Shown: positions 36,489 to 48,453 of the stretch, piece by piece
Layout: each line of letters starts with the position of its first letter
Numbering within the stretch: the stretch's first letter is position 1
NCBI RefSeq assembly: GCF_036785885.1
Contig: NC_092312.1
Location: 15,270,001-15,334,000, forward strand
DNA: 64,000 nucleotides
Reading direction: 5' to 3'
DNA from: Coffea arabica
Lineage: Eukaryota; Streptophyta; Magnoliopsida; Gentianales; Rubiaceae
The notes under the pieces: model-generated
The model's database searches: none
Told to the model about the DNA's origin: nothing
Seen by the model: only the letters and a program-made list of their open reading frames with translations
Program-made: the position numbers and the translations under genes

Positions 36489-37400
36489 ATTTTGGGAAGG
36501 TCAGTTTTAATCCTAGTCACAGTCTTACCCAATTGGTGACGCCCGCAAACGTCCACTGTACCCTGGACCCCCTCACAATAACTGCCAGAGTCGCTGTCAC
36601 AAGCGCAATTTAGTCAGGGATGAGTGGTCAAAAATATAAATTGGAGTGGACGTCAAATCATGCATAAAGATGTTGCTGATACTTTATTTCATACATATAA
36701 ATACACTTTTTATTTGGCGACGAAATCAGGTGTGTCGATCTGTCACTACATAGTATAATCCAAGCATATGGGCTAAAAAAATAAAATAAAAATCCAAGCA
36801 AGCAGCAAGCATATGGTGCCTACTTAAAAATGAAAAATTTCCAAGCAAAGCATATGATTAGTCTGCAAGTATGTGTACAAGTTGATCATGAACAGCAACA
36901 AAGTATTTGGAGTTGAAGCGGTTGTTTCAATTTCAAAAGCTCCAAAGCTTGTACTTATTGGCAAACCAACCAATCTTAACGAGAAGAAAGAAGAAAGAGA
37001 AGTAACCGCTCTCGGAAGCTTCGAATTGATCGAGTGAAGTAGGATGAACTTAACAAGCATTTGGCATTCATAATACTTTTTGTCACATGAGGAGGTCGAA
37101 AAAGAAAATTCCCAGACATTCCCTCCGGCTCCTACCACGATCACCCCCGGAAAAAGGCTTAAAAGGCCACACGCCGGTGTCTCCCGACACTTAGACATAC
37201 CTACCCCTCGAAACGGCGCTAATTAAAGACGATCGATCAACAAGCCAACCCAAAAATAATAATAAACAACCAAAAGTGCTAGCTAGCAAGATGTAGCTAG
37301 CTGCTTAAAGCTAATCAAGCTAGAATCTACACACCTATCTCCCTAGTACTCGATTAAAAAAAAAAAAAAAACACATGATGATCATGATCAGGATCAAGAT
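36489..37400. other. Intergenic, 3' side of the subtilase gene
   Basis: No gene seen. The part nearest 37462 should contain the subtilase 3' UTR. A 124-codon minus frame at 36824-37198 has no recognisable domain. Confidence 0.5.
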
Positions 37401-37461
37401 CATTAAAAAAGCCTTCCTGGTAGCGAATTAACGAGCATCCAAACATGGGTGATGGAACCAT

Positions 37462-39789
37462 TTACAGGGGATCAATTTGAGTCACCACAATGGGGCTCCG
37501 CACCACATGCTTTCCATCCACCCAAGAAAGTGAGCCGAAAACAGCACCGGAATCACCAATCACCAGATTCTTACTGTCCGCGGTGACCGTCACAAAGTAG
37601 CTCAATTTCCTCACTTTCTCCGTGAACACAAGTTTTGAGGGCTTCACAGCAACACCGACCCCCTTGGGTGCCTCCACCTTCACGCTGTAGACTGCATTTG
37701 CTTCCCCGACGTTCGTCACTGTCCTGAAAAAGGTCTTGCTGGAAACCCCCGTGGAGGCACTCGAAAACGGTGCAGCAATTGAGGGATAGTTCAGGTTCTC
37801 AGGCAACGGCTTCCTCGCCGGGCAATTCACCGGTGATCTGGTGATTACCTGAATCGTCTTGGGGCCATACTCAATCGCGCATAGAAAATTCACGTAATCA
37901 CTATTGGTTAAATCATAAACGAGCCCTGGATCCATGGCGAGACCGAGATTCACGTGTCCAGCTCCATAATCGTAGGGGGTGGATGGTTTCCCAGTTGCCT
38001 CATCGATCATGGGATGAAAATTGTTGTCAATAGTAGTAGCAGTAGTCATCATAGCAGACCTAATTGCAGCGGGACTCCAATCAGGATGCGCGGATTTTAG
38101 CAAGGCCGCCGCGCCGCTCACATGAGGACACGCCATGGACGTACCCGACAAGATGTTGAACTCGGTCTTCCGAGTATCCAAATCCAGTCCCGTTGGACCG
38201 ACCGCATCAGTCCAGGCCGCCAAGATATTAACCCCAGGGGCTATCATGTCCGGCTTCAGTATCTCGGGGTTCAAACCGTTGGGCCCTCTAGCTGAAAAAG
38301 AAGCCACCACGGGAGCCGGTTTGATCCCAACTACGGTGCCCCCGAAATTGATCGTGGCAGTGGGATTTGGATGGGAGGCGGCATAGGCTTTGATGGCGTC
38401 ACCTTCTGAAGCACCAACTGCACAAGTTGGAAGCAAATGAGCATCTCCAACAAGGCCTTCTCCGTTGGAAGCCCCATTAGCCAGAATCATTCCCACACCT
38501 CCTGCCTTTTTCACCACTAGTCCTTTGGCCACTCTAGGATTACTACCCCGGTCGCAAATCACTATTTTTCCTTCCACTGCGCTAGGCTCAAGTGAATTCT
38601 CCATGCACAGTGAAGTGGCCAGTACCCCGGATTTACCGGGGTACACTACGGAGTACATTTTCCCGTCCAGTGGCAACCCCGCGTACAGCGACACCCCGGA
38701 GAGTTTCCTACCGTCGCCAAGGATAATATAAGCTGGGAAATTCCGATCAATGGTGCCGGCTCCGACGGTGGTGAGCCAGGGAGCGAGGTTCGTCACGGAC
38801 ATTCCATTCGGCCCATCATTTCCAGCTGAAGACGACACAAAAACGCCCCGCGCAACGGCACCGTACGATCCGATTGCAATTGGATCGAGATAATAAGGAG
38901 ATGAAACGCCGTCACCGCCACCAATTGAGATGGAAATCACGTCGACTCCATCGGTGACTGCAGCGTCAAATGCGGCGAGAATGTCCGAATCGAAGCAACC
39001 GGCACTCTTCCAGCAAACTTTGTACACTGCTAATCGAGCTTTGGGAGCTACCCCTTTAGCTATCCCGGCAGCATAGCCCTCCATGCTAGCTTCAAAAGCA
39101 TGCCGACCAGCAGCGGTGGAGGCCGTGTGGGTCCCGTGGCCGTCGGCATCTCGGGGAGACTTGAACTCGATAGTTTCATTAATCCCGCCCCCGAACCCTC
39201 CAAAACCAGGGGAAGCCTCGTGGCCTTTGGAGAAAAATCTCGCTCCGACAATTTTGCGGTTGCAGTTCTTGGTGGTGAACCTCACTCCGGCCTGGCAAAC
39301 ACCTTTCCAGCGAGCGGGGACCGGGCCCAAGTTCAGATCGGAGAAGCTCCGGCGTTCGGGCCAAATTCCGGTGTCAAACACTCCAATAATAACGTCGGAG
39401 CCATAGTCGGATTCGGACCAGAGACCCCTTTGGTTGCTAAGGCCCAGAAACTGAGGGGAGCGAGTGGTGTGGAGATGTCGGCGGCGGTCCTCAAAAGCGG
39501 CGAGGATAGAAGGGTGCTTGAGGACAGAGGCGGCTTGGGAGGGAGTTAAAGAGGCGGAGAAGCCGTGGAAAACTTTGTCGTAGACATGGAGGATGGTGGG
39601 AGAGGGGGTGAACTCGGAGGTGTACCAGTGGTAGTGGGTTGGGAAAATGGTGGGCTTAAAAGAGCTGTCTATTCGGAAGATGTAAGTTTTGGGGGTTTGA
39701 TCAGGTGAAACGGCAACGGACTTTGAGACGGTAGTAATTACAAGTACTACGAAAAAGAGGAGAATTGGAGGAGGAAATGAAGTAGCCAT
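37462..39789 (-). CDS. SBT1.6: Subtilisin-like serine protease, SBT1 group
   Basis: Secreted serine endopeptidase (family S8A) of the cell wall or apoplast. One uninterrupted exon of 775 aa, the normal length. Order seen: signal peptide (about 1-26, hydrophobic ILLFFVVLVITTV); I9 propeptide (about 35-107, TYIFRIDSSF to the maturation site near HTTRSPQFLGL); catalytic Asp139 (VFDTGIWPE), His218 (DADGHGTHTAS), oxyanion Asn324 (SSSAGNDGP) and Ser551 (GTSMACPHVSG); a PA domain inserted between Asn and Ser (about 370-480); and the fibronectin III-like C-terminus (about 665-775). All four active-site residues are present. The single exon and SBT1-type motifs fit SBT1.6, and its place beside the MYB and ADF genes supports this. 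Substrate unknown. Confidence 0.96.
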   Translation of the reverse strand: MATSFPPPILLFFVVLVITTVSKSVAVSPDQTPKTYIFRIDSSFKPTIFPTHYHWYTSEFTPSPTILHVYDKVFHGFSASLTPSQAASVLKHPSILAAFEDRRRHLHTTRSPQFLGLSNQRGLWSESDYGSDVIIGVFDTGIWPERRSFSDLNLGPVPARWKGVCQAGVRFTTKNCNRKIVGARFFSKGHEASPGFGGFGGGINETIEFKSPRDADGHGTHTASTAAGRHAFEASMEGYAAGIAKGVAPKARLAVYKVCWKSAGCFDSDILAAFDAAVTDGVDVISISIGGGDGVSSPYYLDPIAIGSYGAVARGVFVSSSAGNDGPNGMSVTNLAPWLTTVGAGTIDRNFPAYIILGDGRKLSGVSLYAGLPLDGKMYSVVYPGKSGVLATSLCMENSLEPSAVEGKIVICDRGSNPRVAKGLVVKKAGGVGMILANGASNGEGLVGDAHLLPTCAVGASEGDAIKAYAASHPNPTATINFGGTVVGIKPAPVVASFSARGPNGLNPEILKPDMIAPGVNILAAWTDAVGPTGLDLDTRKTEFNILSGTSMACPHVSGAAALLKSAHPDWSPAAIRSAMMTTATTIDNNFHPMIDEATGKPSTPYDYGAGHVNLGLAMDPGLVYDLTNSDYVNFLCAIEYGPKTIQVITRSPVNCPARKPLPENLNYPSIAAPFSSASTGVSSKTFFRTVTNVGEANAVYSVKVEAPKGVGVAVKPSKLVFTEKVRKLSYFVTVTADSKNLVIGDSGAVFGSLSWVDGKHVVRSPIVVTQIDPL

Positions 39790-42390
39790 GGGAGAAAGAA
39801 AGCTAGCAGCTCAGAGTCCAGCCAGAGAGTGTGATGTTCAGACTTTTGAGACTGGGATTTCCTCGTGGAGAGATAAGAATGATGCTGGTGCAGCTGAGTT
39901 ATAGGAGGGATTATTGTCTCTCTCTCTCTCTTTTCTTCTTTTACTTATTTACTATTTTTTTTGTTTAATTAAAGTAGGGTGGTAATAATTAAAGTTTTAC
40001 TAGTGGTTATTTTTGGTTTCAGGTGTGAATTCTGTCTAAATCAAATTGGTTCATCAAAAATCTCGTAGAGAAATTGAGCGTAAATCTGAATTATTCATCT
40101 CATACAATTAAAGACTAAAAATTAGCAATTACTACTGTACGAATTTACATAAAATATATTTTGTTGGTTCAAATACACGGACCGGTTTGATTCCTTATTT
40201 TGGCGGTTTTTAGAATTTTCTCAAACAGATTTCCTTAACACCAAAAATATACAAGTCATGGGACGTTTTCTAGTTTATTATAAATTTCTTCTAATAATGT
40301 TTGCGGACTAAGTAGATAAATTGAGTTATTTATGTACTGGTGGAGGTAGCAGACACTGAATTAAGTAAAATGTTTCTCTCAAGGTAAATGATGCGAAAGT
40401 GCCTACCGAATTAGTTTCGTTTCTAATTATGATGAAGCAGCATGCCCATCACTTTATTGCAACCTCTCAGGTACTTCCACCAAATAACTAAAAGTAATTT
40501 AGTAGTAATTGTCATATGCACTTTTATTTAAAGGTTAGGAAGGCCATTAAGTTAATTAACTATTAGATCATGGTACGAGGGTGACTCTAACGGATGAATT
40601 ACCGGAGAAATAAAAAGGGGGAATTATAAGTGAGTGTGTGTGGGGGAGAGTGGACATGATTTTGTCGTTTATTTATACGCTATAAAGTATAAATTGAAGG
40701 CCACATTGTTGATGACTGCTGAGTCATCAGACCTATTTTGCGGGCGGGGGAACCAAAACAAAGCAAAATTGGATCTGCTACGATTGATTATTGATAGGTT
40801 TGGGGAGTGGGGTATCACCAGCCATCAGGAATTCCCACAATTCAATTTTTGTTCCTTTGGAGTGGAGCGGCAATCGCATCTGTTTGGAATATGAGGTTTT
40901 TTTTAGAGTTTATTTAAAATTTTATTGTAGAGTACTATAGAAGTTTTTGAACAAATTTTTTATAGAAGTTTTGGTAGAGTGAAAATTTTTTTTTGCTTTT
41001 TTTCTCTCTTTCTCTTTCTCTTTTTTTTTTTCTTTCTTTTCTTTTTCTTTTCTTTCCTCTCTTCTTTTTCTTCTTCCTTCCCCCACTCTTTCCCCGTTAC
41101 CTCTGCCTCCCAGCAGCAACTCCACCAATGCCACCTCCCGCCACTGCCTTCTGCCCACCATTCCTTTCCTCCTCCTTCTGCCCACCACCCCCCTCTGCAA
41201 CCCTTTCCTCCCCTTTCTCCCGCCACCCTCTCTTGTTCCACCAGAGCGCCTTCCCGTTCAAAAATGGATCCGGCGCCGGCGATAATATCCCCGGATTTTG
41301 ACTCATTTCAAAACTAGTTCCTTCAAGAATTTCCATCAAATCTTCAGCAAAATCAGAACCAACCCATTGCTGTCTCTCTCTTTCCCTTTCCGACGGGCTA
41401 GTTTTCTCCACCGAAGCTAAACGAGCTATTGAAGAGAGGTCACCTGCGGCAGTTGGGTGTTGCCTGGATGAGGAGAACGGCCGGTGAGACGTTGGACCAA
41501 GTTCATGAAGCCAGGCGCATCTCCGCAGGATGGGGGAGGAAACGACAGTGGTGGTGGGTTGGGATGGGGGTGTAATAACAAAAAAAGGGAAGGGAAATTT
41601 TTTTTTTTTTTGTGTTTTGAATATTTTGATGTGTATAGGTAAAAAGTATGGCGTCGGAACCAACAGTGCCAGTCGCTTTTCCCTGATTTTTTTTTTTTTG
41701 CAAATAAAAACTTGATGGATGGGGGGTGGGTCCTGATGGATTATGCTATTTTGATTTGTTTTTGTCTAGTATTTTACTTGCGAGGATATACGTTTAACAG
41801 GATTGATTGATTGATGCAACTAATACTACCAGTTTTAAAATTAAAAAACTTCCATAAAATGAAAAAGGATTGATGAAACGTTTGACAAATTCGAATAATT
41901 CCATGGTACAATTGATTTACATGTGTCTGTCTGTCTGCGACCTTCTGCTTTTTCTTTTTCTCTTTTTTTTTAAAAAAAAAAAAAGTTCTTGCATGGCTTG
42001 TTTGAAGTAACTCCAACATATATGTTTCTATTGTTGTGCTTTTTTTTTTTTGGGATGTCAATTTATGTTTTGAACTTTCAAAGTTAGTGTCTAATAACCA
42101 GTTTAATTTACACTGATCTCTTTCCAGTTTGGCAACATGGTTAGTTTTTTTTCTTTTTTTTGGTATTTTGCTTTAATCATCATATTATGGGTTGCTGTTG
42201 TTTGGCATTTCTTTTTTTTTTTTTCTGTGTTTTATTTATTGTTCCTACATTCTTATCTTATCCTGAAATTGTGTTTTGTCTTTTTGACTAAAATATCTCT
42301 TACATGTATTATCCAATGCCAACTCAGAGTACTGTTGGTGGTATGCATAAGTAATAAATACATGCAGTTCCAGTAGCGTTAGTGAAACAT
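39790..42390. other. Intergenic, subtilase upstream region; no gene seen
   Basis: It begins with the subtilase promoter side (TC run about 39916-39931). From about 40979 to 41110 the plus strand is a long pyrimidine tract of T and C. The 188-codon minus frame 41097-41663 arises over a purine/pyrimidine-biased stretch. Part of it (about 41260-41480) is less biased and could be a decayed or captured gene piece, but I recognise nothing in it. Confidence 0.45.
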
Positions 42391-42628
42391 GTTTGGATCC
42401 TATAGTTTTTCAAAAATTAGTTTTTTAAATATTATAAAAATTTTTAAAAAGTAGGTATTCTATCTAATTTTTTTTTAATATTTAAAAAATATCCCAAAAA
42501 TATATTTTAAAAGCTCTACTACTCTTAAATATTTCAAAATATTTTCTAAAAATATTCCAAAATACACCCTAAAAATTCTGCTATGATAAAATTTTTTAAA
42601 AATACCTTAAAAAACAGCTAATCCAAAC
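42391..42628. mobile_element. MITE-like element with GTTTGGAT ends
   Basis: The left end GTTTGGATCCTATAGTTTTT and the right end ...AACAGCTAATCCAAAC (reverse complement GTTTGGATTAGCTGTTTTTT) bound 238 bp of AT-rich, partly palindromic sequence. The same end sequence occurs at 13321 and 13394. No clean target duplication is visible. Confidence 0.5.
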
Positions 42629-45600
42629 AATATCCCTGCAGAAATATCATGATCTTCTTCAAAAGTTGGTAGTATTATACGGCGTGCATGATTTAGAGGG
42701 TGAGACTCGATGGCTGATTAAATTTGACTAACACTGATTGGCTCCCTAAAATATCTTCCCTGTCAAATTGGTATAGCTAAGTCCTTAAACATGAATGAAT
42801 ACCAAGACACCATACATCGAGTTCGATCATCCTTGTTTCCCAGTTTATTCCAGTCATAAAGAAGATTTTGATCATCGGGTCAGTCAGAAAGTTCGACATT
42901 GGAATCTTCGGCACAGTACTACTCCTACTACTACTGCTACTGCGACTATTATTAGTTAGCGTCCGTTAGTTTTGGGATGAACACCAAACATGCGGTACTG
43001 GGACGTTCCTCGTACAGATCCTCTGCTACGTAGGAGTACCGTGCTTATGCTGCATGGGAGTGTATATTTCTCCCTCTATCTCTCTCTTTTTTTTTTTTTT
43101 GGTAGCCGAAGCAGCTTTCAGCGTGGTACATCATGTGGTGGGGTCCTGCAAAATGATCAGATGTCTCCCAATCCCATTCAGTCCCAGGAGAAAGGCCAGA
43201 TGCTTGCTCATCTAAATCTAGACCGTCAAAACTGTTGGCCCCCCCCCCCCCCCCTCAATCATGCTTCCTTCACGCTGAAGGTTGTTGCAGAAAGAAAGAA
43301 AGGGCGCCAAACTGCTGCAATTTGATTTCCGTGCCAAACTGCTCTAAAAAGTTAAAGGGCAACCCAACCCGATCGAGTTGGAAGCATCTCTGACTAGTAG
43401 ACTTTTTTACTTTATAGTACTGCTCTACTCTGCTAATTGAGGTCCCAAAGTTAAATGTAAACTCAATTTGATGACAAGTGAATTGAACTCGAAAAGCAAC
43501 GAGGAAGTAGTATATGGTACCATATATGGCTAAAGTTGGAGGATTGGGTCGACTTGATTTCCGTCGTTTCAGGTAGTTAATAGGAGGAGGATCTTGATTT
43601 GATAACCGTCGCATGGGATGGGATGGGAGACTGTCGGCCTTACCGGTTACTTACTAGAGTCACAGGGATTTTACTAGTTTTTGCAATCCAAGCAAGGAAG
43701 GTGGCTCATACAATTATGGATTCCTTGCTCCTTCGCATGCTACTGCTGTTGCACGAAAACGAAACCAAACTGCAGATTGTAAATTGTAAACAAAAGAATG
43801 AAACGGTGCGTGACGGCAATCATCCATAGGATACTCCATTCCCTTAAAGAGGTTCACGTCAGTTGCGTTTTTAAATTCATTGTGATGCTTCTCCATTTCT
43901 TAGTGGTCAAAAAAATAATCAATTTCTTTTGCACTCTTGCAAACCTGCGATTCAGGATTTTTTTTTTTTTTTTTTTTTGTGGGAGGTTTAGCAACCAACC
44001 AATAAAGATTTAGTAGTACGTGATAGTTTCCCAAGAACTGTGCAGTATATGGATACATATGCATCCATGGCTCTAAGTACGCAAGTAATCATGTGTGGTA
44101 ACCAAAAACATGAGTTTGTCATGTTTCGGCTTGTAATGACCACCCCCGCACACACACACACATACACGAAAAAGAACGGACACGTGTAGGAGTAGTTGGA
44201 GTTGGCGAGTGGGACACTTCCATCAATTTCGCCACCGATCACTGACCAAGCTTTCTTCCGTAATTCTTAACAACAGGTCATCATCATCTTAGCTAAGCTA
44301 CTTCTGTTTTCGTTTTTCACGGCTGAAGGGGACTCTCTCTCGATTATAATAAAGCTTTTGCTCTTTGACGAGGAAGATTTGTCATCCATAGGTCCAGTAG
44401 TAGATGAAAATAGAAAGGCGGCAATGCTAGATGACCAGGTGATTTCTAGACTGATAAATCGAGTCTACGGCACAAGCACACCTATCAAGGTAGAGACACA
44501 ATCGATACTTTGTCCTCGATCTAGCTTCGATGCTAAAACCAGTTATGCAAAAGATCAAGAATAAAAGCAACACTAGTTGGACTAGAGTTATGAACAAGAG
44601 AGAAATTAAACCTAAAAATCTTATCGCTCTCCTCACAAAGGGAGGGGAGTATTTATAGTAAAATAACTGATAAGAGGAATGATGGAACCTACTCCTTGTT
44701 ACCTACAAGGAGTCAGCCTATGACGGTGGTGTCAGACATAGGTCTGGGTATAACAGCGGTGATAGTCATATCAATCTGTCTAATAATAGTTAGCTTTTGC
44801 TTGTAGGTATCAGATGCCGAATAACTAGACAGGCCCAATCGAATGAGGTGGCCTCACATCGGGAGGACAAAGATGAGGATAAACACCAAGATAGTCGAGG
44901 TGATCACCTCGACCTAAAATGTGTTGGATTGAGTCATCTCGGTGATGAGTTAAGTTGAGAAAGCCAAGGTGAGCGTCCACACTAGACACTCAAATTATTG
45001 ATGTCAATTGAGCTCCAAGAAATTGTAATAGAGTAACAAACTAAGTAATTGGCCACTAGAGGAGGGACTAAGTCCCTCCCTAAGCGTAGGTTAGGGTTGA
45101 TCCTCCTTGACTGTGTTTTTTCTCTAGAGTTTTTTGAGTATTGCCAAAAGTTATTTAACTACTTTCGAATATCTCAATAGATTAAATAGATTCATTCCCC
45201 TTCCTTTCCCCTAGTATAGGATCAATTGTAATAATATTGTACTAAAAAAAACAACAGAGTAGCACATGAGTTAGAACACTATGTTAAATAAGGTTCTTCA
45301 GTGGACTCCATACTTAGCTCACCTCCAAATTTTGAAAAGCAATTAATGTTGGATGATTTCTAAAAATGTGAGTAATAAAATTTACTTTGTTTTCTACATA
45401 AAAGAAAAACAATAGATCATTTTACATTTATTCAAGTCTCTTAGTGCTCAAACACTTGCAAATATAAGACGGTCAATATAATAATAGGGATTGAACCTTT
45501 TCAAGTAGTTTTAATTACTTCGACTTTTCAAAAAAAAAAAAAAAATATATATATATATACCATAATTGAGCTAAATGCATTGTACTTGTTTCGAAATCTA

Positions 45601-45660
45601 TATATCAAGGAACATATTTTTCCAATTTAACCATTTGCAACTCTAAAACGTACCTCTATG
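42629..45660. other. Intergenic; no gene seen, possible repeat remnant
   Basis: Non-coding, with a C18 run near 43236-43253 and several poly-T runs. From about 44340 to 45000 the sequence is of a different character: more balanced in G+C, with the hairpin ACTCCTTGTTACCTACAAGG near 44690, a GAGTATTTATAG block, and a perfect 20-bp palindrome at 44894-44913. It may be a remnant of an LTR, but I see no second copy and no target duplication. Confidence 0.4.
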
Positions 45661-45678
45661 AAAAGAAAAAAAAATCAT

Positions 45679-46563
45679 GATCTTGGAGCAGTTGGTAAGA
45701 AGGTTGCTAATACTAATGGGAAATCGCAAATTGGATTCCTGCATGTGGGCTTCAGATTCTCTGTCCCCAAAATAGTATCTGACCCTTTGTTGTACAACTG
45801 TCATGTGTCTCTATCCTTTTGTTAACCCAAACTCAAATAAATCGATAATAATCGGTTTACAAGTTTTGTTAACCCAAATTCAAATAAATCGATAACTCAA
45901 AACTTTTTAGATATTCAAATAAACCGATAATTCAAGAATGTTAGATATTGGAATTTGATTCTCAAAAAATCATCTGCTGGATAAAAATAAAAGAATAGTA
46001 ATAAAATTTCAACCACTCTTACTAAGTACACCTAAAACACTGCTAATACTTGAATAACCATGGTTTATCATGTTGGTTTGTAATATCAAACCCTTGCCTA
46101 TTCATAATTCAAAATTTCTAAAGATTGTCGGATTTTCCATCTGTTGTGCATCTACAAACAAAACCACCGGGACATGGCATGGGACAGCCGCAAATTTCAT
46201 TACAAGCAACTAAACTTGAACTCGGTTGTCTGGAAATGACATTAAGGTCTATAAAGTCATTGACACTTGATCCACTGAAATTGTGTCCTACTTCAACCTA
46301 TAAATGTAGAAAAAATAATTATAAGTACTAAAATATTGAGATGAAATTCTGTTAAAAAGAAAATAAAAAAAAGTTTTGAGTTATCGATTTATTTGAGTTT
46401 GGGTTAACAAAAAGATAGAGACACGTGACAGTTGTACAACAAAGAGACAGATGGGACAGAGACTATTATGGGGACAGAGAATCTGAAGCCCCTGCATGTG
46501 ACGCCTTAAAAAGTTCTGGTTCAAACCTTCACCTCTCGAGTAAGAGTCGAATTTTGCGGGCAC
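45679..46563. repeat. Two SINE-like copies in inverted orientation
   Basis: The plus-strand copy starts near 45679 with a tRNA-like head (box A-like TTGGAGCAGTTGGTAAG, box B-like region near 45728-45742) and runs to about 45860. The minus-strand copy runs from about 46563 down to 46381 with a box B-like GGTTTGAACC. They share about 120 bp (TGCATGTG, GGCTTCAGATTCTCTGTCCC, TTGTTGTACAACTGTCA, GTTAACCCAAACTCAAATAA), but their heads differ. A short third copy of the tail sits at about 45870-45905. The AT-rich spacer between them has no gene. Confidence 0.6.
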
Positions 46564-46599
46564 TCCCAGATCAAATCTGAATTAGACTCACTGATGGTG

Positions 46600-48440
46600 T
46601 GAATACTGGGTGCTCAAAGCAAAAATAAAAAAATAATATTTGTTTAATCCGAGGAAAGGGGAAAAGAGAATAGAGCTAGATGCCAGAACTGCTTTTAGTC
46701 ACTTCCATGGACCAAGCCTTGTAATGGTCTTAAGGTTGGAGCAGCAAAAGCTGCAGGCATTGGAGGACGTGGAGCAACTAAGGTCGCCCGAGTAACAACT
46801 AAGGGCCTAGGCCTACATTTGCCGGTCCATTAGTACTGGGCGAAGGAACCGACGCCCACGGACACGGTGCCTGAGTTTCCTGAGAGATCTTTTCATTAAT
46901 TGTTACTTATGATGTAGTGCTACTACAGTGCTATATTTTTCTCCCGTCTGGACTCATGTATAGTCCTCCAAATTTATTGATTTTTTTAATAATCAAAATT
47001 ACTGAAAAATACAATTTAAAGTGAAACCCACAAATTAACACCATTAAATCAATTGATAATTGAAAGTGCTATTGAGGACCTTAAATTCAGGATAACTACT
47101 CCACAATCTTTCGATGTGGAATGAGAAGCTTATACAATTCTGAGTTTTCAGATTATGGAAAAATTTGGATTCAACACAAATAACAAAACTTAGTTACACT
47201 GCCTATGCATATGCACTACACATTTTATGGTGCACAGCTTCAAACAATTAAATTTATGGGGCATAGAACCACCATTAGAATCTAAAACATTTATTAGTCA
47301 CCATAAAAAGGCTCGAGTATCTAAGTAACAATAATGTTCGTATATTTTCCAGTAGTCTTAATTTTGTTTCAACATCATTGAGTTGGTTGTTGCAGTAGGC
47401 CTGCTTTTGTAGGAAGCATCAAGAATGAAGTGATAGATTGCTATTCCAGCTTGGTACTCGTGCAATCACCAAAATATCAGTCATCATTGTTGTACACAAA
47501 ATTGATGATACAGGTTAAAAAGAAAAAAAACAGCAACACTTGGGAATCCTATACAGGTTACAGGCTTACAGCTGGAAGGAAGAACCGACGGAGACCTGAT
47601 ATAATTCAAAATAAATATATAACTGAACAGATGTGCAAGAGAGCACAGTAATGTGAAAGTAAGTAGGTCCAGGATGGAAAATACCAAATTTATGATTTAA
47701 GAGCTTTTAATTTCTGATACGCAAATTTGGGGTTGAACTACTTGGTAAAATTCAGTTAGCAAGTATCTACACTTTCTTTTGAAAGTTTCAACCCTTTGTG
47801 AATTGTGAAAGACGCGGTGATGCAAACAACCTTTCATAGATTTTTTTGATAGTCGAGTTCTTTATCATCAATTATCAAGGAGTTGAGCCATTTGGACTTG
47901 GCGTTTGGTATTTTATGCCGACGCTTCAGCATCATTGGTACCTGCGGTCAATGTCAACTTTAACCTCTTCTTTTCTTCTCCAGTCTATTTTTCCCGCATA
48001 TTTTTTTTACCATACCCCGACTACCGTATTTACTTACTTACGTAACGATGCTGTCAAAAGATATACTATAGTGCTTTGTTTTGCAGCATTAAAAGGCTCA
48101 ATCAAGGAGCGTGAACCTTTGAAAGGCAGAATGATTGACTGGTAGAAACCTTTGCGCGTCCACCCTAGAAAAAAGATTTAAGGACTGAGCACGGAGGGAT
48201 CTATCTAAAATTAAAGGCGATCGATCGGTGAAAAAAAAGTGGCGTCTGAAAAAGCAAATTATCACCGGATAATGTTATTAATTAGTACAAGATTAGCGCT
48301 AGGAGTAAGGTTACAATTATCACCAGATCCACTTGGAAAAAGAACAGACAAAAGGCCTCTCAGGTGGGCGGATGGAGTCATTAGGTAAAGTAAGATGCCA
48401 AAACACATGACTTTGACACGTCTTTAATTATTCAGTTGTT
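46600..48440. other. Intergenic, 3' side of ADF; no gene seen
   Basis: AT-rich non-coding DNA. A small GC-richer island at about 46690-46880 stands out but yields no recognisable protein. The end nearest 48454 should hold the ADF 3' UTR. Confidence 0.45.
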
Positions 48441-48453
48441 CATCTTTAATGAT

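Noticed and set aside
39083-39549. Long plus-strand frames within the subtilase gene
   Set aside because: Antisense shadows of the high-GC subtilase exon, whose active-site motifs are unambiguous on the minus strand.
41097-41663. 188-codon open frame on the minus strand
   Set aside because: Lies over purine/pyrimidine-biased low-complexity DNA; no domain, no splice or start context, and overlapping frames on both strands are also open.
44340-45000. Solo LTR candidate
   Set aside because: No target duplication, no TG/CA borders I could fix, and no second copy in the window; kept only as a possible remnant.
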